This document shows positions 9,582-19,104 of a stretch of 64,000 bases of DNA, piece by piece. A model generated the notes under the pieces. That model was given only the letters and a program-made list of their open reading frames with translations, was not told the DNA's origin and did no database searches. Source of the DNA: Caldilineaceae bacterium. Lineage in GTDB: Bacteria > Chloroflexota > Anaerolineae > Caldilineales > Caldilineaceae. How positions within the stretch are numbered: position 1 is the first letter of the stretch; every line of letters starts with the position of its first letter. The stretch covers positions 62,001 to 126,000 of the forward strand of contig JAJDTL010000028.1 of assembly GCA_022827195.1 (NCBI GenBank). The letters are read 5' to 3'. The position numbers and the translations under genes are program-made.

Positions 9582-10193
9582 TCAACCGATTTCGGAGAAG
9601 AGATCGCGCACCGAAACGGTGAATCCGTCCAGGAGGGCGGAGGTCGCCTCCGCGTCCTCGTCGAACTCGCCGTGGACGGCATAGTTTTCCTCGTCAAGCG
9701 TCAGTACGGTAACCGATCTCTGCGCGGGATCTACGATCCAGTACTCCGGGATGCCCCCCTGCGCGTACTCGCTGCGTTTTGTCTCCCGGTCCCGCCTCGG
9801 ATCATCCGGGCTGACGACCTCCATGACGAGATCGGCGCCTTGCCAGAACTGTTCGCCCAATCTGTGGGCTTGGTCTCGCGCCATGTATACGATGTCCGGC
9901 TCGCGGAACTTGCCGGCCCAGAGCTGGATCCGCAATGGAGCGAACATTACTTCTCCCAATCCGCTCCCTGCAGCAAATCCCAGCAGGGCACGGTAGAGAA
10001 AAGCAACAAGCCGCTGGTGCGAATAGGTGGGTATCGGCAGGACCTCCAACTGCCCGTTCGAGAATTCGATGAGGTGATTTGTGTCGAGTGAGAGATACTC
10101 CTCCTCGCTCCAGTGGCCCTGCGCGGGGAAGAGATGCGCGATCTCCCAAGAGGGTTCGGCTGCGCTATCGTGTTTGGGCGGCGAAAGGGCCAT
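9582..10193 (-). CDS. Uma2/DUF820-family putative endonuclease
   Basis: 203 residues from the ATG at 10193, with GAGAGGCAGGAC just upstream. The restriction-like core reads FREPDIVYM, ADLVMEVVSPDD and KRSEYAQGGIPEYWIVDP, giving the PD, ExxS and K residues typical of Uma2 proteins. These are common in Chloroflexota and Cyanobacteria but poorly understood. It sits between a dehydrogenase (44 bases away) and an HPS-like gene (97 bases away), so it looks inserted into a metabolic operon. No partner toxin, antitoxin or methylase gene is adjacent. Confidence 0.85.
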   Translation of the reverse strand: MALSPPKHDSAAEPSWEIAHLFPAQGHWSEEEYLSLDTNHLIEFSNGQLEVLPIPTYSHQRLVAFLYRALLGFAAGSGLGEVMFAPLRIQLWAGKFREPDIVYMARDQAHRLGEQFWQGADLVMEVVSPDDPRRDRETKRSEYAQGGIPEYWIVDPAQRSVTVLTLDEENYAVHGEFDEDAEATSALLDGFTVSVRDLFSEIG

Positions 10194-10237
10194 GTCCTGC
10201 CTCTCTTCAACTGGGGACAGAATCGAGTCCGTTTGCT

Positions 10238-11278
10238 CTATGCGTCCAAGCGGAGGACCGATTTCACGTTTTCGCCCTGCTCCATCGCTTCGAACGCCTC
10301 TTCCCATTCCTCCAGCGCGTATATGCCGCCGATGACCGGCGCCAGGTTCACCTGCCCGGTCGAGAGCAGCGCCAGGACGCGCTCCCACGTCGGGTAGAGG
10401 TGGCTGAAGGTGCCCTGGAGCGTGACCGCTTTGCCGACCAGCGGGTCGAGGCTGAAATCGAGTGGCTGCGGTCCCCAGCCAATCTTGGTAATGCGTCCAT
10501 TGGGCCGCACCAACTCGAGGGACTGCTCCAGCGCCTTGCTGATGCCGGTGGCGTCGATGACCAGGTCGGCGCCGAAGCCGTCGCCGATAGAGCTGATCAG
10601 GGCCATTGCATCCTCGCGCTGCACATTGAGCGTGTAATCGGCGCCCAGTTCGGCCGCCACCTCCATGCGCTTGGCGTCGGCGTCGGTGCCGAGGACGACG
10701 AGCGTGCCCGCGCCGCGGATGCGGGCGATCTGGAGCGCCATGATTCCGATCGGGCCGGGCCCCTGGATCACGACCAGGTCACCGGGTTTCATCACCGTCT
10801 TCTCGACCAGCGCATTGTAGGCCACGCAGATCGGTTCGGTGAGCGCGGCGTGCTCGTCGGGCACGTTGTCCGGCACGCGGTGCAGGATCTGCGGGCGGGC
10901 CGCGACATAACGGGTCATCGAGCCGTCGGCCAGCGCGCCGTAACCGAGGCGGTTCGGGCACAGGTTGTAGTCACCGCTGAGGCAGTAGACGCAAGCCCCG
11001 CAGATTTCAGCTGCCGTCTCGACCGCTACCCGGTCTCCGATCTGCCAGTCGGACACGTTGTCGCCGACATCGACGATCACCCCGGCGAATTCGTGACCCA
11101 GCACGAGCGGCAGCACGATCTCCCAGGACTGCATATTGCGCCACATGTGCACGTCGGAGCCGCAGACGCCGGTCGCTTTGACCTCGACGAGCACCTGTTC
11201 CGGCCCGATTTCCGGTTCGGGCACGTCGCGTATTTCAACTTCCTTGTCTCCGAAGCCGTACTTGGAAACTGCCTTCAT
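10238..11278 (-). CDS. Zinc-dependent medium-chain dehydrogenase (polyol/threonine dehydrogenase-like)
   Basis: 346 residues. The catalytic zinc site is GVCGSDVHMW with GHEFAG; the structural zinc lobe has four cysteines in CGACVYCLSGDYNLCP. The Rossmann dinucleotide loop is VIQGPGPIGIMALQ. It resembles sorbitol, threonine and glucose dehydrogenases acting on secondary alcohols of polyols or sugar acids. As the likely first gene of the operon down to 5183 it may perform the initial oxidation. Substrate is inferred from context only. Confidence 0.88.
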   Translation of the reverse strand: MKAVSKYGFGDKEVEIRDVPEPEIGPEQVLVEVKATGVCGSDVHMWRNMQSWEIVLPLVLGHEFAGVIVDVGDNVSDWQIGDRVAVETAAEICGACVYCLSGDYNLCPNRLGYGALADGSMTRYVAARPQILHRVPDNVPDEHAALTEPICVAYNALVEKTVMKPGDLVVIQGPGPIGIMALQIARIRGAGTLVVLGTDADAKRMEVAAELGADYTLNVQREDAMALISSIGDGFGADLVIDATGISKALEQSLELVRPNGRITKIGWGPQPLDFSLDPLVGKAVTLQGTFSHLYPTWERVLALLSTGQVNLAPVIGGIYALEEWEEAFEAMEQGENVKSVLRLDA

Positions 11279-11476
11279 GGGGCTGGCTCGCTTGTGGTTT
11301 GCAGCCGGCGGCTTGCGTCGTTTCCGACTGCCGGCGGCCCGGACGGTGTGTCTCCATTATAGCCGAAATGTCCGCGCCCAGGCGAACGCACGGGACGGAG
11401 ACTAGATTGCAGCGAAGGGAAGATCACACCATGGCGCAAGCGGCGGGAGCAGGCTTGGCATTGCGGGGCTAACGTT

Positions 11477-12454
11477 TCACTCCGTCAGATTCTCGTGGTG
11501 GATGCAGGCCACGCTCTGCCCGTCCAGCTGTATCAGTTCGGGCACGGCGGCTTCACACTCCGCCGTTTTCCAGGCGCAACGGGGGTGAAAGACGCAACCC
11601 TGCGGCCGCTCTCCAAGCCCGGGAATGCGGCCGGGGATCGGGTTGAGGACGTTTTCATCGTGCAGGTCGTGGGCGCAGCGCAGCAGACCCATCGTATAAG
11701 GATGGCGGGGCTGCTGGAAGAGCGCAGCGACACTTCCCGTCTCGACGACCCTGCCGGCATAGAGCACGACGGCCTCGTCAGCGCTGGTGGCTACGACGCC
11801 GAGGTCGTGGGCCACGAGGACGACGGACATGGAGAGCTCGCGCTTTAGCCGGTCCAGCAGGGCGAAGATCTGCGCCTCGACCGTAACATCGAGACCTGTG
11901 GTTGGCTCGTCGGCGATCAGGAGGACGGGTGACGGCGCCAGCGCCATGGCCAGCACGATGCGCTGCTGCATACCGCCGCTGAACTCGTGGGGGAAGGCGT
12001 CCAGGCGAGAAGCTGCATCGGGAATTTCGACGCGCTCCATCAACTCGATGGCCTGCTCCTCCCGTTCTGCCTTGGACAGTTGCGTATGGTACTTCAAGAC
12101 ACGCTTGATCTGTTCGCCGACGGTGAGCACGGGGTTGAGCGCGCCACTGGGGTCCTGCATCATGTAGGTGATTGCGCGGCCGCGCAGGCGCAAAAGCTCG
12201 TGGCGGCTGATCTCCTCACCCTGGAACAGGATGCGGTCGGCCTCCCACTCGCCGTTGGCAGCCAGTCCGTTCACTAGGGCCATGGCTGCGGAGCTCTTGC
12301 CGCTGCCGCTCTCGCCGACGATGGCAACGGTCTGGCCGGCGCCTACGGTCAACGACAGGCCGTCAACCGCGTTCAACTGCTGCCGGCCTGCGCCGTAGTG
12401 GACACGCAAATTCTCGATCTGCAGGAGGGGGTCAGGGCCGTTGGTTGCACCCAT
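11477..12454 (-). CDS. Oligopeptide/dipeptide ABC transporter ATP-binding protein (DppD-like)
   Basis: 325 residues. Walker A GESGSGKSS, signature FSGGMQQRI, Walker B LLIADEPTTGLD, and the C-terminal oligopeptide-family tail with HPRCAWKTAEC. Its ATG shares one base with the stop of the upstream permease gene (12454), so coupling is likely. It is the last gene of a five-gene importer. Peptides are the usual substrate, but family-5 systems also carry nickel, opines and oligosaccharides. Confidence 0.92.
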   Translation of the reverse strand: MGATNGPDPLLQIENLRVHYGAGRQQLNAVDGLSLTVGAGQTVAIVGESGSGKSSAAMALVNGLAANGEWEADRILFQGEEISRHELLRLRGRAITYMMQDPSGALNPVLTVGEQIKRVLKYHTQLSKAEREEQAIELMERVEIPDAASRLDAFPHEFSGGMQQRIVLAMALAPSPVLLIADEPTTGLDVTVEAQIFALLDRLKRELSMSVVLVAHDLGVVATSADEAVVLYAGRVVETGSVAALFQQPRHPYTMGLLRCAHDLHDENVLNPIPGRIPGLGERPQGCVFHPRCAWKTAECEAAVPELIQLDGQSVACIHHENLTE

Positions 12455-13383
12455 CAGACTTCAGCCTCTTCAAAGCGGTATTCGGGATCGAGGACGTTGC
12501 GGATGCCGTCGCCGAGCACGGAAAAGGCGAATACGAGCAGCGAGATTGTGAAGCCGGGAATGAAAATGTGCCAGAACTGGCGGTTGAGGAAGTACTCCTG
12601 CGTCCGCGCCAGGATTTTGCCCAGTTCGGGCTGCGGCTCCGCCGGTCCCAGCCCGAGGAAGCCGAGGCCTGCGGTGCTGAAGACGGCCAGACCCAGATAT
12701 GTGGTCGCCTGGATGATGACGGCGGTCAGGCAGTTTGGAATCAGCTCGAGGGCGACGATGCGCCAGACCGGCATGCCCATCAGCTGCGCGGCCTTGATGT
12801 AGGCGCGGTGGGCCTGCGGGATTGTTGAGCCGCGCATCGTTCGGGTCAGGCGGGGGGTGAAGGTGAAGACGAGGGCAAAGACGATTGTCATCTCGGGGTT
12901 GGTGGTAATCGGCCCGATTTCGATGCCCTGTGTGCCCCAGGCTGCGACCAGGATAACGGCGAGGAGGATGCCGGGAAAGGTGAGCAGCGCATCGATCAGG
13001 CGCATCACGATTTCGTCGAAGAGCGAACCCTGGAAGTAGCCGGTGAGGCTGCCGAGGATGATTGCCAGGATGGTGGCCATCAGCACGCTGGAGATCGAGA
13101 TGACGAGGGTTGTGCGCGTTCCATAGATGAGGCGGCTGAGCATGTCGCGGCCGAGCGAGTCGCTCCCCAGCAGGAGACGCTCGCCCGTAGCGGTGGTGGA
13201 CATTACGTCCATCGGCAGAAGCTCGCCCGCGGCTGCCCTGAACTGCTGGGCAAAGTCGTACGGCGCGAGCTGGGGTCCGAAGACGGCGATCACAAGGAAT
13301 AGGAAGACGAGCACAGCGCCCAAAACGACCAGCTTGTCACCGATGAAGCGGTTCCACAGGATACGAAAGCGCGCCGTGTTCAA
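12454..13383 (-). CDS. Dpp/Opp-type ABC transporter permease (DppC-like)
   Basis: 309 residues with an N-terminal membrane segment (LVVLGAVLVFLFLVIAVF) and a five-helix BPD_transp_1 core. The EAA-type loop is around SLTGYFQ to RLIDALLTFPGILLAVIL. The start is TTG at 13383 with a strong GGAGGAG site. It lies 15 bases after the DppB-like gene. C-type subunits carry a large extracellular segment after helix 1, seen here as GPQLAPYDFAQQFR onward. Confidence 0.92.
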   Translation of the reverse strand: MNTARFRILWNRFIGDKLVVLGAVLVFLFLVIAVFGPQLAPYDFAQQFRAAAGELLPMDVMSTTATGERLLLGSDSLGRDMLSRLIYGTRTTLVISISSVLMATILAIILGSLTGYFQGSLFDEIVMRLIDALLTFPGILLAVILVAAWGTQGIEIGPITTNPEMTIVFALVFTFTPRLTRTMRGSTIPQAHRAYIKAAQLMGMPVWRIVALELIPNCLTAVIIQATTYLGLAVFSTAGLGFLGLGPAEPQPELGKILARTQEYFLNRQFWHIFIPGFTISLLVFAFSVLGDGIRNVLDPEYRFEEAEV

Positions 13384-13398
13384 AGTTCTCCTCCAGGG

Positions 13399-14352
13399 TC
13401 AGGTGCGCACACGCGGGTCGAGGACACCATACAGGATGTCGGTCAGCAGATTCATCAGAATGAAGACGGTACCGATGATAAGCACGAGCGTCTGCAGCAG
13501 CGCGTACTCCTGCGTCTTTGCCGCCCGCACCAGGAAGAGGCCGATGCCGGGCGCGCCGAAGACGACCTCAACCAGGAAGGTACCGCGAAAGATCAGGCCG
13601 ATGGTGTAACCGAGCACTGTGACGATCGGCAGGATGCCGTTGTGGAGCATGTCCTTGATCACGACCCGGTTGGGCAGGCCCATGATGCGCTCAAACTGGA
13701 TGAAGGGCTTGTTCTGCACATCGAAGAGTTCGCCGCGGGTGATGCGGGCGACCATGCCGGCTTTGGCCAGGCCCAGGGCGATGGCCGGCAGAACGATGCT
13801 CTGCAGCGAAAAGAGGACGTTGCGCGAAAAGTCGATCTGGCCGCTGATGGCCCAGCGATAGCGAAATATGACGCCGAAGACGAAGAGAAGAATGATCGCC
13901 AGCCAGAAGTCGGGGATGGAGTAGGTGCCGATGCTGACGAGCCGCGAAAGCCCGTCAAGCCAGGAGTTCGGCCTGACCGCGGAAAGCGCGCCGATGCCGA
14001 GCCCGACGACAAGCGCAACCAGAGCGCCGCCCAATGTCAGCCAGAAAGTGACGAGCAGCGGCTTTCGCAGCATCTCGGCGATCGGCGTCCCGGGCGCCAT
14101 CACGATCATTTCGCCGAAGTCGCCGGAGAAAACGCCGCTGATCCAGCGCAAGTACTGGGTGTGTATGGGGTCGTTCAGCCCCAGCTCTTCGCGGATGCGC
14201 TCCTTCTGCTCCGTCGTGCCGAAGATGCCGGCCAAGGCTTCGACCGGCCCGCCCGGCGTGACAAAGAGCAGGCCGAATGCGAGAAAGGTGATCAGAATTA
14301 GTGTCGGTATGGCGGAGACGAATCTCCGCCCGATGTATTTGAGCAATGACAC
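13399..14352 (-). CDS. Dpp/Opp-type ABC transporter permease (DppB-like)
   Basis: 317 residues, six predicted membrane helices. The N-terminus LLKYIGRRFVSAIPTLILIT and the C-terminal ILTDILYGVLDPRVR-type ending are characteristic of B-type subunits. The start is GTG at 14352, with GGGAG eleven bases upstream. It pairs with the DppC-like permease 15 bases downstream to form the channel. Confidence 0.92.
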   Translation of the reverse strand: MSLLKYIGRRFVSAIPTLILITFLAFGLLFVTPGGPVEALAGIFGTTEQKERIREELGLNDPIHTQYLRWISGVFSGDFGEMIVMAPGTPIAEMLRKPLLVTFWLTLGGALVALVVGLGIGALSAVRPNSWLDGLSRLVSIGTYSIPDFWLAIILLFVFGVIFRYRWAISGQIDFSRNVLFSLQSIVLPAIALGLAKAGMVARITRGELFDVQNKPFIQFERIMGLPNRVVIKDMLHNGILPIVTVLGYTIGLIFRGTFLVEVVFGAPGIGLFLVRAAKTQEYALLQTLVLIIGTVFILMNLLTDILYGVLDPRVRT

Positions 14353-14435
14353 TGTGCGAACTGAAACTCCCTGATTGAGGACGGCACGGCGCCGCTCCTC
14401 GCGTGCGGCGGCGGCAGCGCTGGACGGCCGCGCGC

Positions 14436-15434
14436 CTATTGGTCAAACTCGACCTTCTGGCCGTTCTCAGGGTAGAGAAAGCAGCGGACGTGATGATCGG
14501 CGGATAGCGGCTGGAGTTCCGGTCCGCGCTCCATGCAGAGCGTACCGACCTGTTCCTGATAGGCGCAGCGGGGGTGAAATCTACAGCCTGATGGCGGCGC
14601 GACAGGGGACGGGGGCTGCCCCTCCAGGGTCGCCCTACGCGTTGCCTGCGGGTCGATATCAGCGATCGCGTCCAAGAGAGCCTTGGTATACGGGTGATGC
14701 GGGCGCTCGAAGAGCTGCCCGGCCGGCGCCTGCTCCACCACCTTGCCCAGATACATCACGCAGATGCGGTCGGCGATGAAGCGGACGGCGCTGAGATCGT
14801 GCGAGATGAAGAGGAGCGAAATCCCCTTCTCGCGGCTGATGTCGGCCAGAAGCTTCAGTATCTGCACCTTGACGTTCATGTCGACGGCCGAGGTTGGCTC
14901 GTCGCAGACGATGAACTCCGGTTCCAGGGCAAGCGTTCTGGCCAGGGCGACGCGCTGCAGCTCGCCGCCGGAAAGCTGAAAGCTGTAGCGGTCGGTGTAG
15001 CGCCGCGGCAGGCCGACCACGTCGAGCAGGCTGTGAACGCGGGCGGTAATTTCGGTTTCGCCGGTGTAGCCCATTTTGCGCACGGGGTAGCCCAGGATCG
15101 TGCCCACGCTGTGGCGCGGGTTAAGCGACTCCCGCGGGTACTGGAACAGGAGCTGGACCTTTTTGCGCGTCTCCGCGTCGATCGAGGCCAAGGAGCGGCC
15201 GCGGAAGCTGACGCTGCCTTCAGTGGGCTGAACGAGGCCGGCCAGCAGCCAGCCGAGCGTCGTCTTACCGCAGCCGCTTTCGCCGACGAGGCCGACGATC
15301 TCGCCAGGGTCGATATGCAGCGTCACGCCGTCAACGGCCTGGATGTCGTTCCCGCGCAGGAGCAGGAGCCGTTGCAGCCAGGTCGAATTCGAGTAGTAAC
15401 GTTTGACGCTTTCGGCTTCGATCAGCGCGGCCAC
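14436..15434 (-). CDS. Oligopeptide ABC transporter ATP-binding protein (DppF-like)
   Basis: 332 residues from GTG at 15434; an upstream in-frame extension to 15539 looks non-coding. Walker A GESGCGKTT, signature LSGGELQRVALARTLAL, Walker B FIVCDEPTSAVD, and the C-terminal CRFHPRCAYQEQVGTLC motif of F-type subunits. It lies directly after the binding-protein gene and before the two permeases, an order with the two ATPases at opposite ends of the permease pair. Confidence 0.9.
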   Translation of the reverse strand: MAALIEAESVKRYYSNSTWLQRLLLLRGNDIQAVDGVTLHIDPGEIVGLVGESGCGKTTLGWLLAGLVQPTEGSVSFRGRSLASIDAETRKKVQLLFQYPRESLNPRHSVGTILGYPVRKMGYTGETEITARVHSLLDVVGLPRRYTDRYSFQLSGGELQRVALARTLALEPEFIVCDEPTSAVDMNVKVQILKLLADISREKGISLLFISHDLSAVRFIADRICVMYLGKVVEQAPAGQLFERPHHPYTKALLDAIADIDPQATRRATLEGQPPSPVAPPSGCRFHPRCAYQEQVGTLCMERGPELQPLSADHHVRCFLYPENGQKVEFDQ

Positions 15435-15498
15435 AGTGATTCTCGCCGGAGTTGGTCCCTGTTCACCTACAATCCGATGGGCTGTGCACACAAAACGC

Positions 15499-15544
15499 AC
15501 AACGTGGCGCTCGTTCATATTGCATGGGCCGACCGTCACGTTGT
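15499..15544. repeat. Inverted repeat between the peptide binding-protein and ATPase genes
   Basis: ACAACGTG (15499-15506) and CACGTTGT (15537-15544) are perfect 8-base arms around a 30-base loop, in the 149-base spacer after the binding-protein stop. An AT-rich stretch (taatatgttatat) follows on the plus strand. It could stabilise the upstream mRNA; the long loop makes this weak. Confidence 0.35.
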
Positions 15545-15583
15545 ACGTAATATGTTATATCGTTGCTCCGTTCGGCAGTTGTC

Positions 15584-17266
15584 CTACATCGGTGCCTCGC
15601 GTTCGGGCGGGCCGTTCTCGGTCTCGGCGACGGTGACGCCGTGAACGATGGGCGTGATGGTCGGGCTGGCCTCGACGCCCTGCAGGTAGTCCCAGTAGGC
15701 TTCGAGGCGGGCGCCGTGCACGACGGGCACATGGAGGGCGAGGTCGGCGTTGACCATCTGCACGTTGCGGACGGCGTCGGCGTACTCTTCGGAGCCGGGA
15801 GGGGCCTCGCGCATGCGTTGCATCGCGCCCATGAAGCGGTCGAGCCACTCTTCGGGCATGTCGTCCATGTGCCAGGGTGTGATGCCGTACGGCGGGGGGT
15901 AGTAGCGGCCGTACTCGACGACCCAGATGCCGGAGTCACCGGCGTCATGGTAGACGCCGTCGACTTCGTTCTCAATCACGCGCGGCCAGTTGGCGGAGGA
16001 GACGTTGGCCTCGACGGTGAGCTCGATACCGACCTGGGCGACCTGCTCCTGGATGATGCTGGCCGGCTTCTCGTAGCCGCGGCCCTCGGCCAGAACGATG
16101 TGAGCGCTGAAGCCGTCGGGGTTGCCGGCCATCTTCAGGTGCTCGCGTGCGGCGTCGAAGTCGGAGCGCAGCGAGTGGATCTTCTCGACCTCTTCGTTGA
16201 CGAGCGGGTCGTCGGCGTACCAGAAACTGAAGGCGGGGCTGCCGAGGCCGGCGTTGACGACGTTGTTGATGTCGACGCGGTCCATGGCGGCGCTGATGGC
16301 CTTGCGGTTGTGGATGCCCTGCTCGGTGAAGCCGAGCACGCCTTCGCCGACAAAGGCCAGGTAGTTGATGAACGGGTCGGCGACCGGGATCGAGTTCAGG
16401 CCCGGCGTCTCTTCGATGCGCGCCTGGAGCGTGGGCGAGACGTTGTAGTACCAGTCCTGCGCCTGCGCCAGCAGCTGGGAGACGCGCACGGTCGGGTCGT
16501 TCACGACTTCGAAGACGAGATAGTGCGGGATGTCTTCTGAGAAGCCGCCCCAGAAGAGGTCCCAGCCCCAGTAGTCGTCGAAGCGCTTGAGGACGACGCG
16601 TTCTTCAACGCTGTATTCGATCAGCTCGTAGGGACCGGTGGTCGTGCCGTCGACGGAGCTGGTGAGCGCGGTCTGCAGGCCCTCCTTCTCGACCGGCGCG
16701 CCGTCGTAGGCGCCTTCGGCGACGATGCGCGGGCCGTCGGTCACCGACATGGCCGAAAGCAGGAAGGAGTCGGGCGCGGCCAGGTCGATCACGAGGGTGT
16801 GGTCATCCTGCACGGAGACTTCCTCGATGTTTACGAGCAGGCTCGACGTGGAGAGCGAGTTTTCCTTGATGAAATCGAGGGAGTACTTGACGTCGGCGGC
16901 TGTGAAGGCGGCGCCGTTGTGGAACTTCACGCCCTCGCGCAGCGGGATAGTCCAGCGGCGGCCATCGTTGTCGACCGCGGGCAGGGCGGTGGCCAGATTG
17001 GGCTCGATTCCCGTGCGGGTGAGCCGATAGAGGCCGTCGTGGTACATGGTGCCGAAGGTCTTGTTGGGGGGCGTCAGCGGGTTGTTGGGATCGACGCCCT
17101 GCGGGTCCTGGATGATGGGGTGCTTGATGACGTACTCTTTCGCCATCGCCATCGGCTCGGCTTCCTGCGCGGGCGCGGCAGCCGGGACGCAGGCGGCGAG
17201 GGCCACCCCGACGCCGGCCATACCCGAGAGCTGCATGAACTGCCGGCGGGTCAATCGTGACTTCAT
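15584..17266 (-). CDS. Family-5 substrate-binding lipoprotein of the peptide ABC transporter
   Basis: 560 residues. The N-terminus MKSRLTRRQFMQLSGMAG is a twin-arginine signal, followed by a lipobox-like ALAAC, so it is exported folded and anchored. The body has the SBP_bac_5 pattern (PLREGVKFHNGAAFTAADVKYSLD). It is the first gene of the operon with a strong AGGAGG site. Tat export of a peptide-type binding protein is common in Chloroflexota and Actinobacteria. Confidence 0.92.
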   Translation of the reverse strand: MKSRLTRRQFMQLSGMAGVGVALAACVPAAAPAQEAEPMAMAKEYVIKHPIIQDPQGVDPNNPLTPPNKTFGTMYHDGLYRLTRTGIEPNLATALPAVDNDGRRWTIPLREGVKFHNGAAFTAADVKYSLDFIKENSLSTSSLLVNIEEVSVQDDHTLVIDLAAPDSFLLSAMSVTDGPRIVAEGAYDGAPVEKEGLQTALTSSVDGTTTGPYELIEYSVEERVVLKRFDDYWGWDLFWGGFSEDIPHYLVFEVVNDPTVRVSQLLAQAQDWYYNVSPTLQARIEETPGLNSIPVADPFINYLAFVGEGVLGFTEQGIHNRKAISAAMDRVDINNVVNAGLGSPAFSFWYADDPLVNEEVEKIHSLRSDFDAAREHLKMAGNPDGFSAHIVLAEGRGYEKPASIIQEQVAQVGIELTVEANVSSANWPRVIENEVDGVYHDAGDSGIWVVEYGRYYPPPYGITPWHMDDMPEEWLDRFMGAMQRMREAPPGSEEYADAVRNVQMVNADLALHVPVVHGARLEAYWDYLQGVEASPTITPIVHGVTVAETENGPPEREAPM

Positions 17267-17414
17267 CTTCTGCCTCCTGTGTGGATAGGCGGCATGGCGG
17301 CCGTGCCCATGCCAACTGGGTTGAACGGGATTGCGACGTAAGTCAAACGACGGTCGAAGCAGTTGGAAGAGGACCCGGATCGTTGCAGGTCCGACATTCC
17401 TGCTTCAGGCGAAA

Positions 17415-18026
<612 letters not shown>

Positions 18027-18059
18027 TATTGCTCTCCTGCAGTTTGATAATGATATGCG

Positions 18060-18944
18060 CTAACTGCCGCCGGCGCCCGCGGACGGGTAGAGAAGCGGGA
18101 AGCGGTCGCCTTCCCACAGGTCGCCCTCCCGGAGTTCGCCGTCTTTCTGGTCGGCCAGGACGGCGACGTTCCAGGGATGGTCGCCGGTGCCTTCCTTGTA
18201 GCGGGTGTAGCCGGGCAGCATGTGGACGACGATGGTGCGGCGCGGGTCATTGGTGCGGTTCTCGGTGCTGGCGTGCAGCGTCCTGGAGTGATGGAAGGAG
18301 ACGCCGCCGGGTTCGAGCAGGAGGGGCGCCATCTCGACCGATTCGCCCTCGGGCACGGTGAAGTCGGGCAGGTCCATGACGTCGGCGTCCTGCTGGAAGA
18401 AGTTGCGGTCGGACTGCAGGGGCCAGCGATGGCTGCCGCGAATGACCTGCATGCAGCCGTTCTGCTCGGTCTCGCCGTCGAGCGAGATGCGGGCGGTGAG
18501 GGCGTGGCCGGGTGTTGTGCATTGCCAGTAGGCCCAGTCCTGGTGCCAGCCGACTGTGGCGGACCGGGGCCGGTCGGGGCCGATGCCGGGCTTGTGGAGG
18601 AGCTGGTCCTGGAATAGGCGTATGCTGTCTGTCCTTCCGAGCTGGGCGGCGATAGCGCCGATCTTCGGTTCCAGCACGAGGCGCTTGATGACATTGTCGG
18701 CCCACCAGCCGTTGTCGATGTTTTTCATGTTGGATACGGGATTGCCCGGCCACCAGTCGAGCTTGTTGGGCGGCACGTTGGTCTCGTATTCCTGGGCGAA
18801 AACGCGGGCCATATGCTCCTTGGCTTCGGCCAGGTCGGCCTCAGCGAAGATCGGGCCTACGATGAAGTAGCCGTTCTCTTCCCAGAAGCGGATGTCGTCT
18901 TCGGAGAGCTTGACTGTCTCGAGTGCATCTTGGGTAATCGTCAC
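18060..18944 (-). CDS. Phytanoyl-CoA dioxygenase (PhyH)-family Fe(II)/2-oxoglutarate enzyme
   Basis: 294 residues from GTG at 18944, chosen because AGGAGGT lies five bases upstream. The metal motif HxD is HQDWAYWQ, with the distal histidine in the HHSRTLHAS region and a later arginine (RRTIVVHM) for 2-oxoglutarate. It hydroxylates an unknown small molecule. It lies directly upstream of superoxide dismutase. An AT-rich inverted repeat lies about 70 bases upstream of the start. Confidence 0.9.
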   Translation of the reverse strand: MTITQDALETVKLSEDDIRFWEENGYFIVGPIFAEADLAEAKEHMARVFAQEYETNVPPNKLDWWPGNPVSNMKNIDNGWWADNVIKRLVLEPKIGAIAAQLGRTDSIRLFQDQLLHKPGIGPDRPRSATVGWHQDWAYWQCTTPGHALTARISLDGETEQNGCMQVIRGSHRWPLQSDRNFFQQDADVMDLPDFTVPEGESVEMAPLLLEPGGVSFHHSRTLHASTENRTNDPRRTIVVHMLPGYTRYKEGTGDHPWNVAVLADQKDGELREGDLWEGDRFPLLYPSAGAGGS

Positions 18945-19013
18945 TATGGACCTCCTCGCTGCGGTGATTTTCCGTCCGCATGGCATACGACCTCGGGTGG
19001 CGTACGACCGCTA

Positions 19014-19033
19014 AAATAAATGATTGATTATTT
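19014..19033. promoter_or_regulatory. AT-rich inverted repeat upstream of the PhyH-sod genes
   Basis: AAATAA (19014-19019) and TTATTT (19028-19033) flank an 8-base centre in an otherwise GC-rich region, about 70 bases upstream of the dioxygenase start. It could be an operator or part of a promoter. No clear -35/-10 pair was assigned. Confidence 0.3.
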
Positions 19034-19104
19034 CATCGCACAAATGCGCCTGAGACAGTTGACGCCGAACGCTTTATTTCGGTTCGCTCTGCCGTGTGCG
19101 CGGC

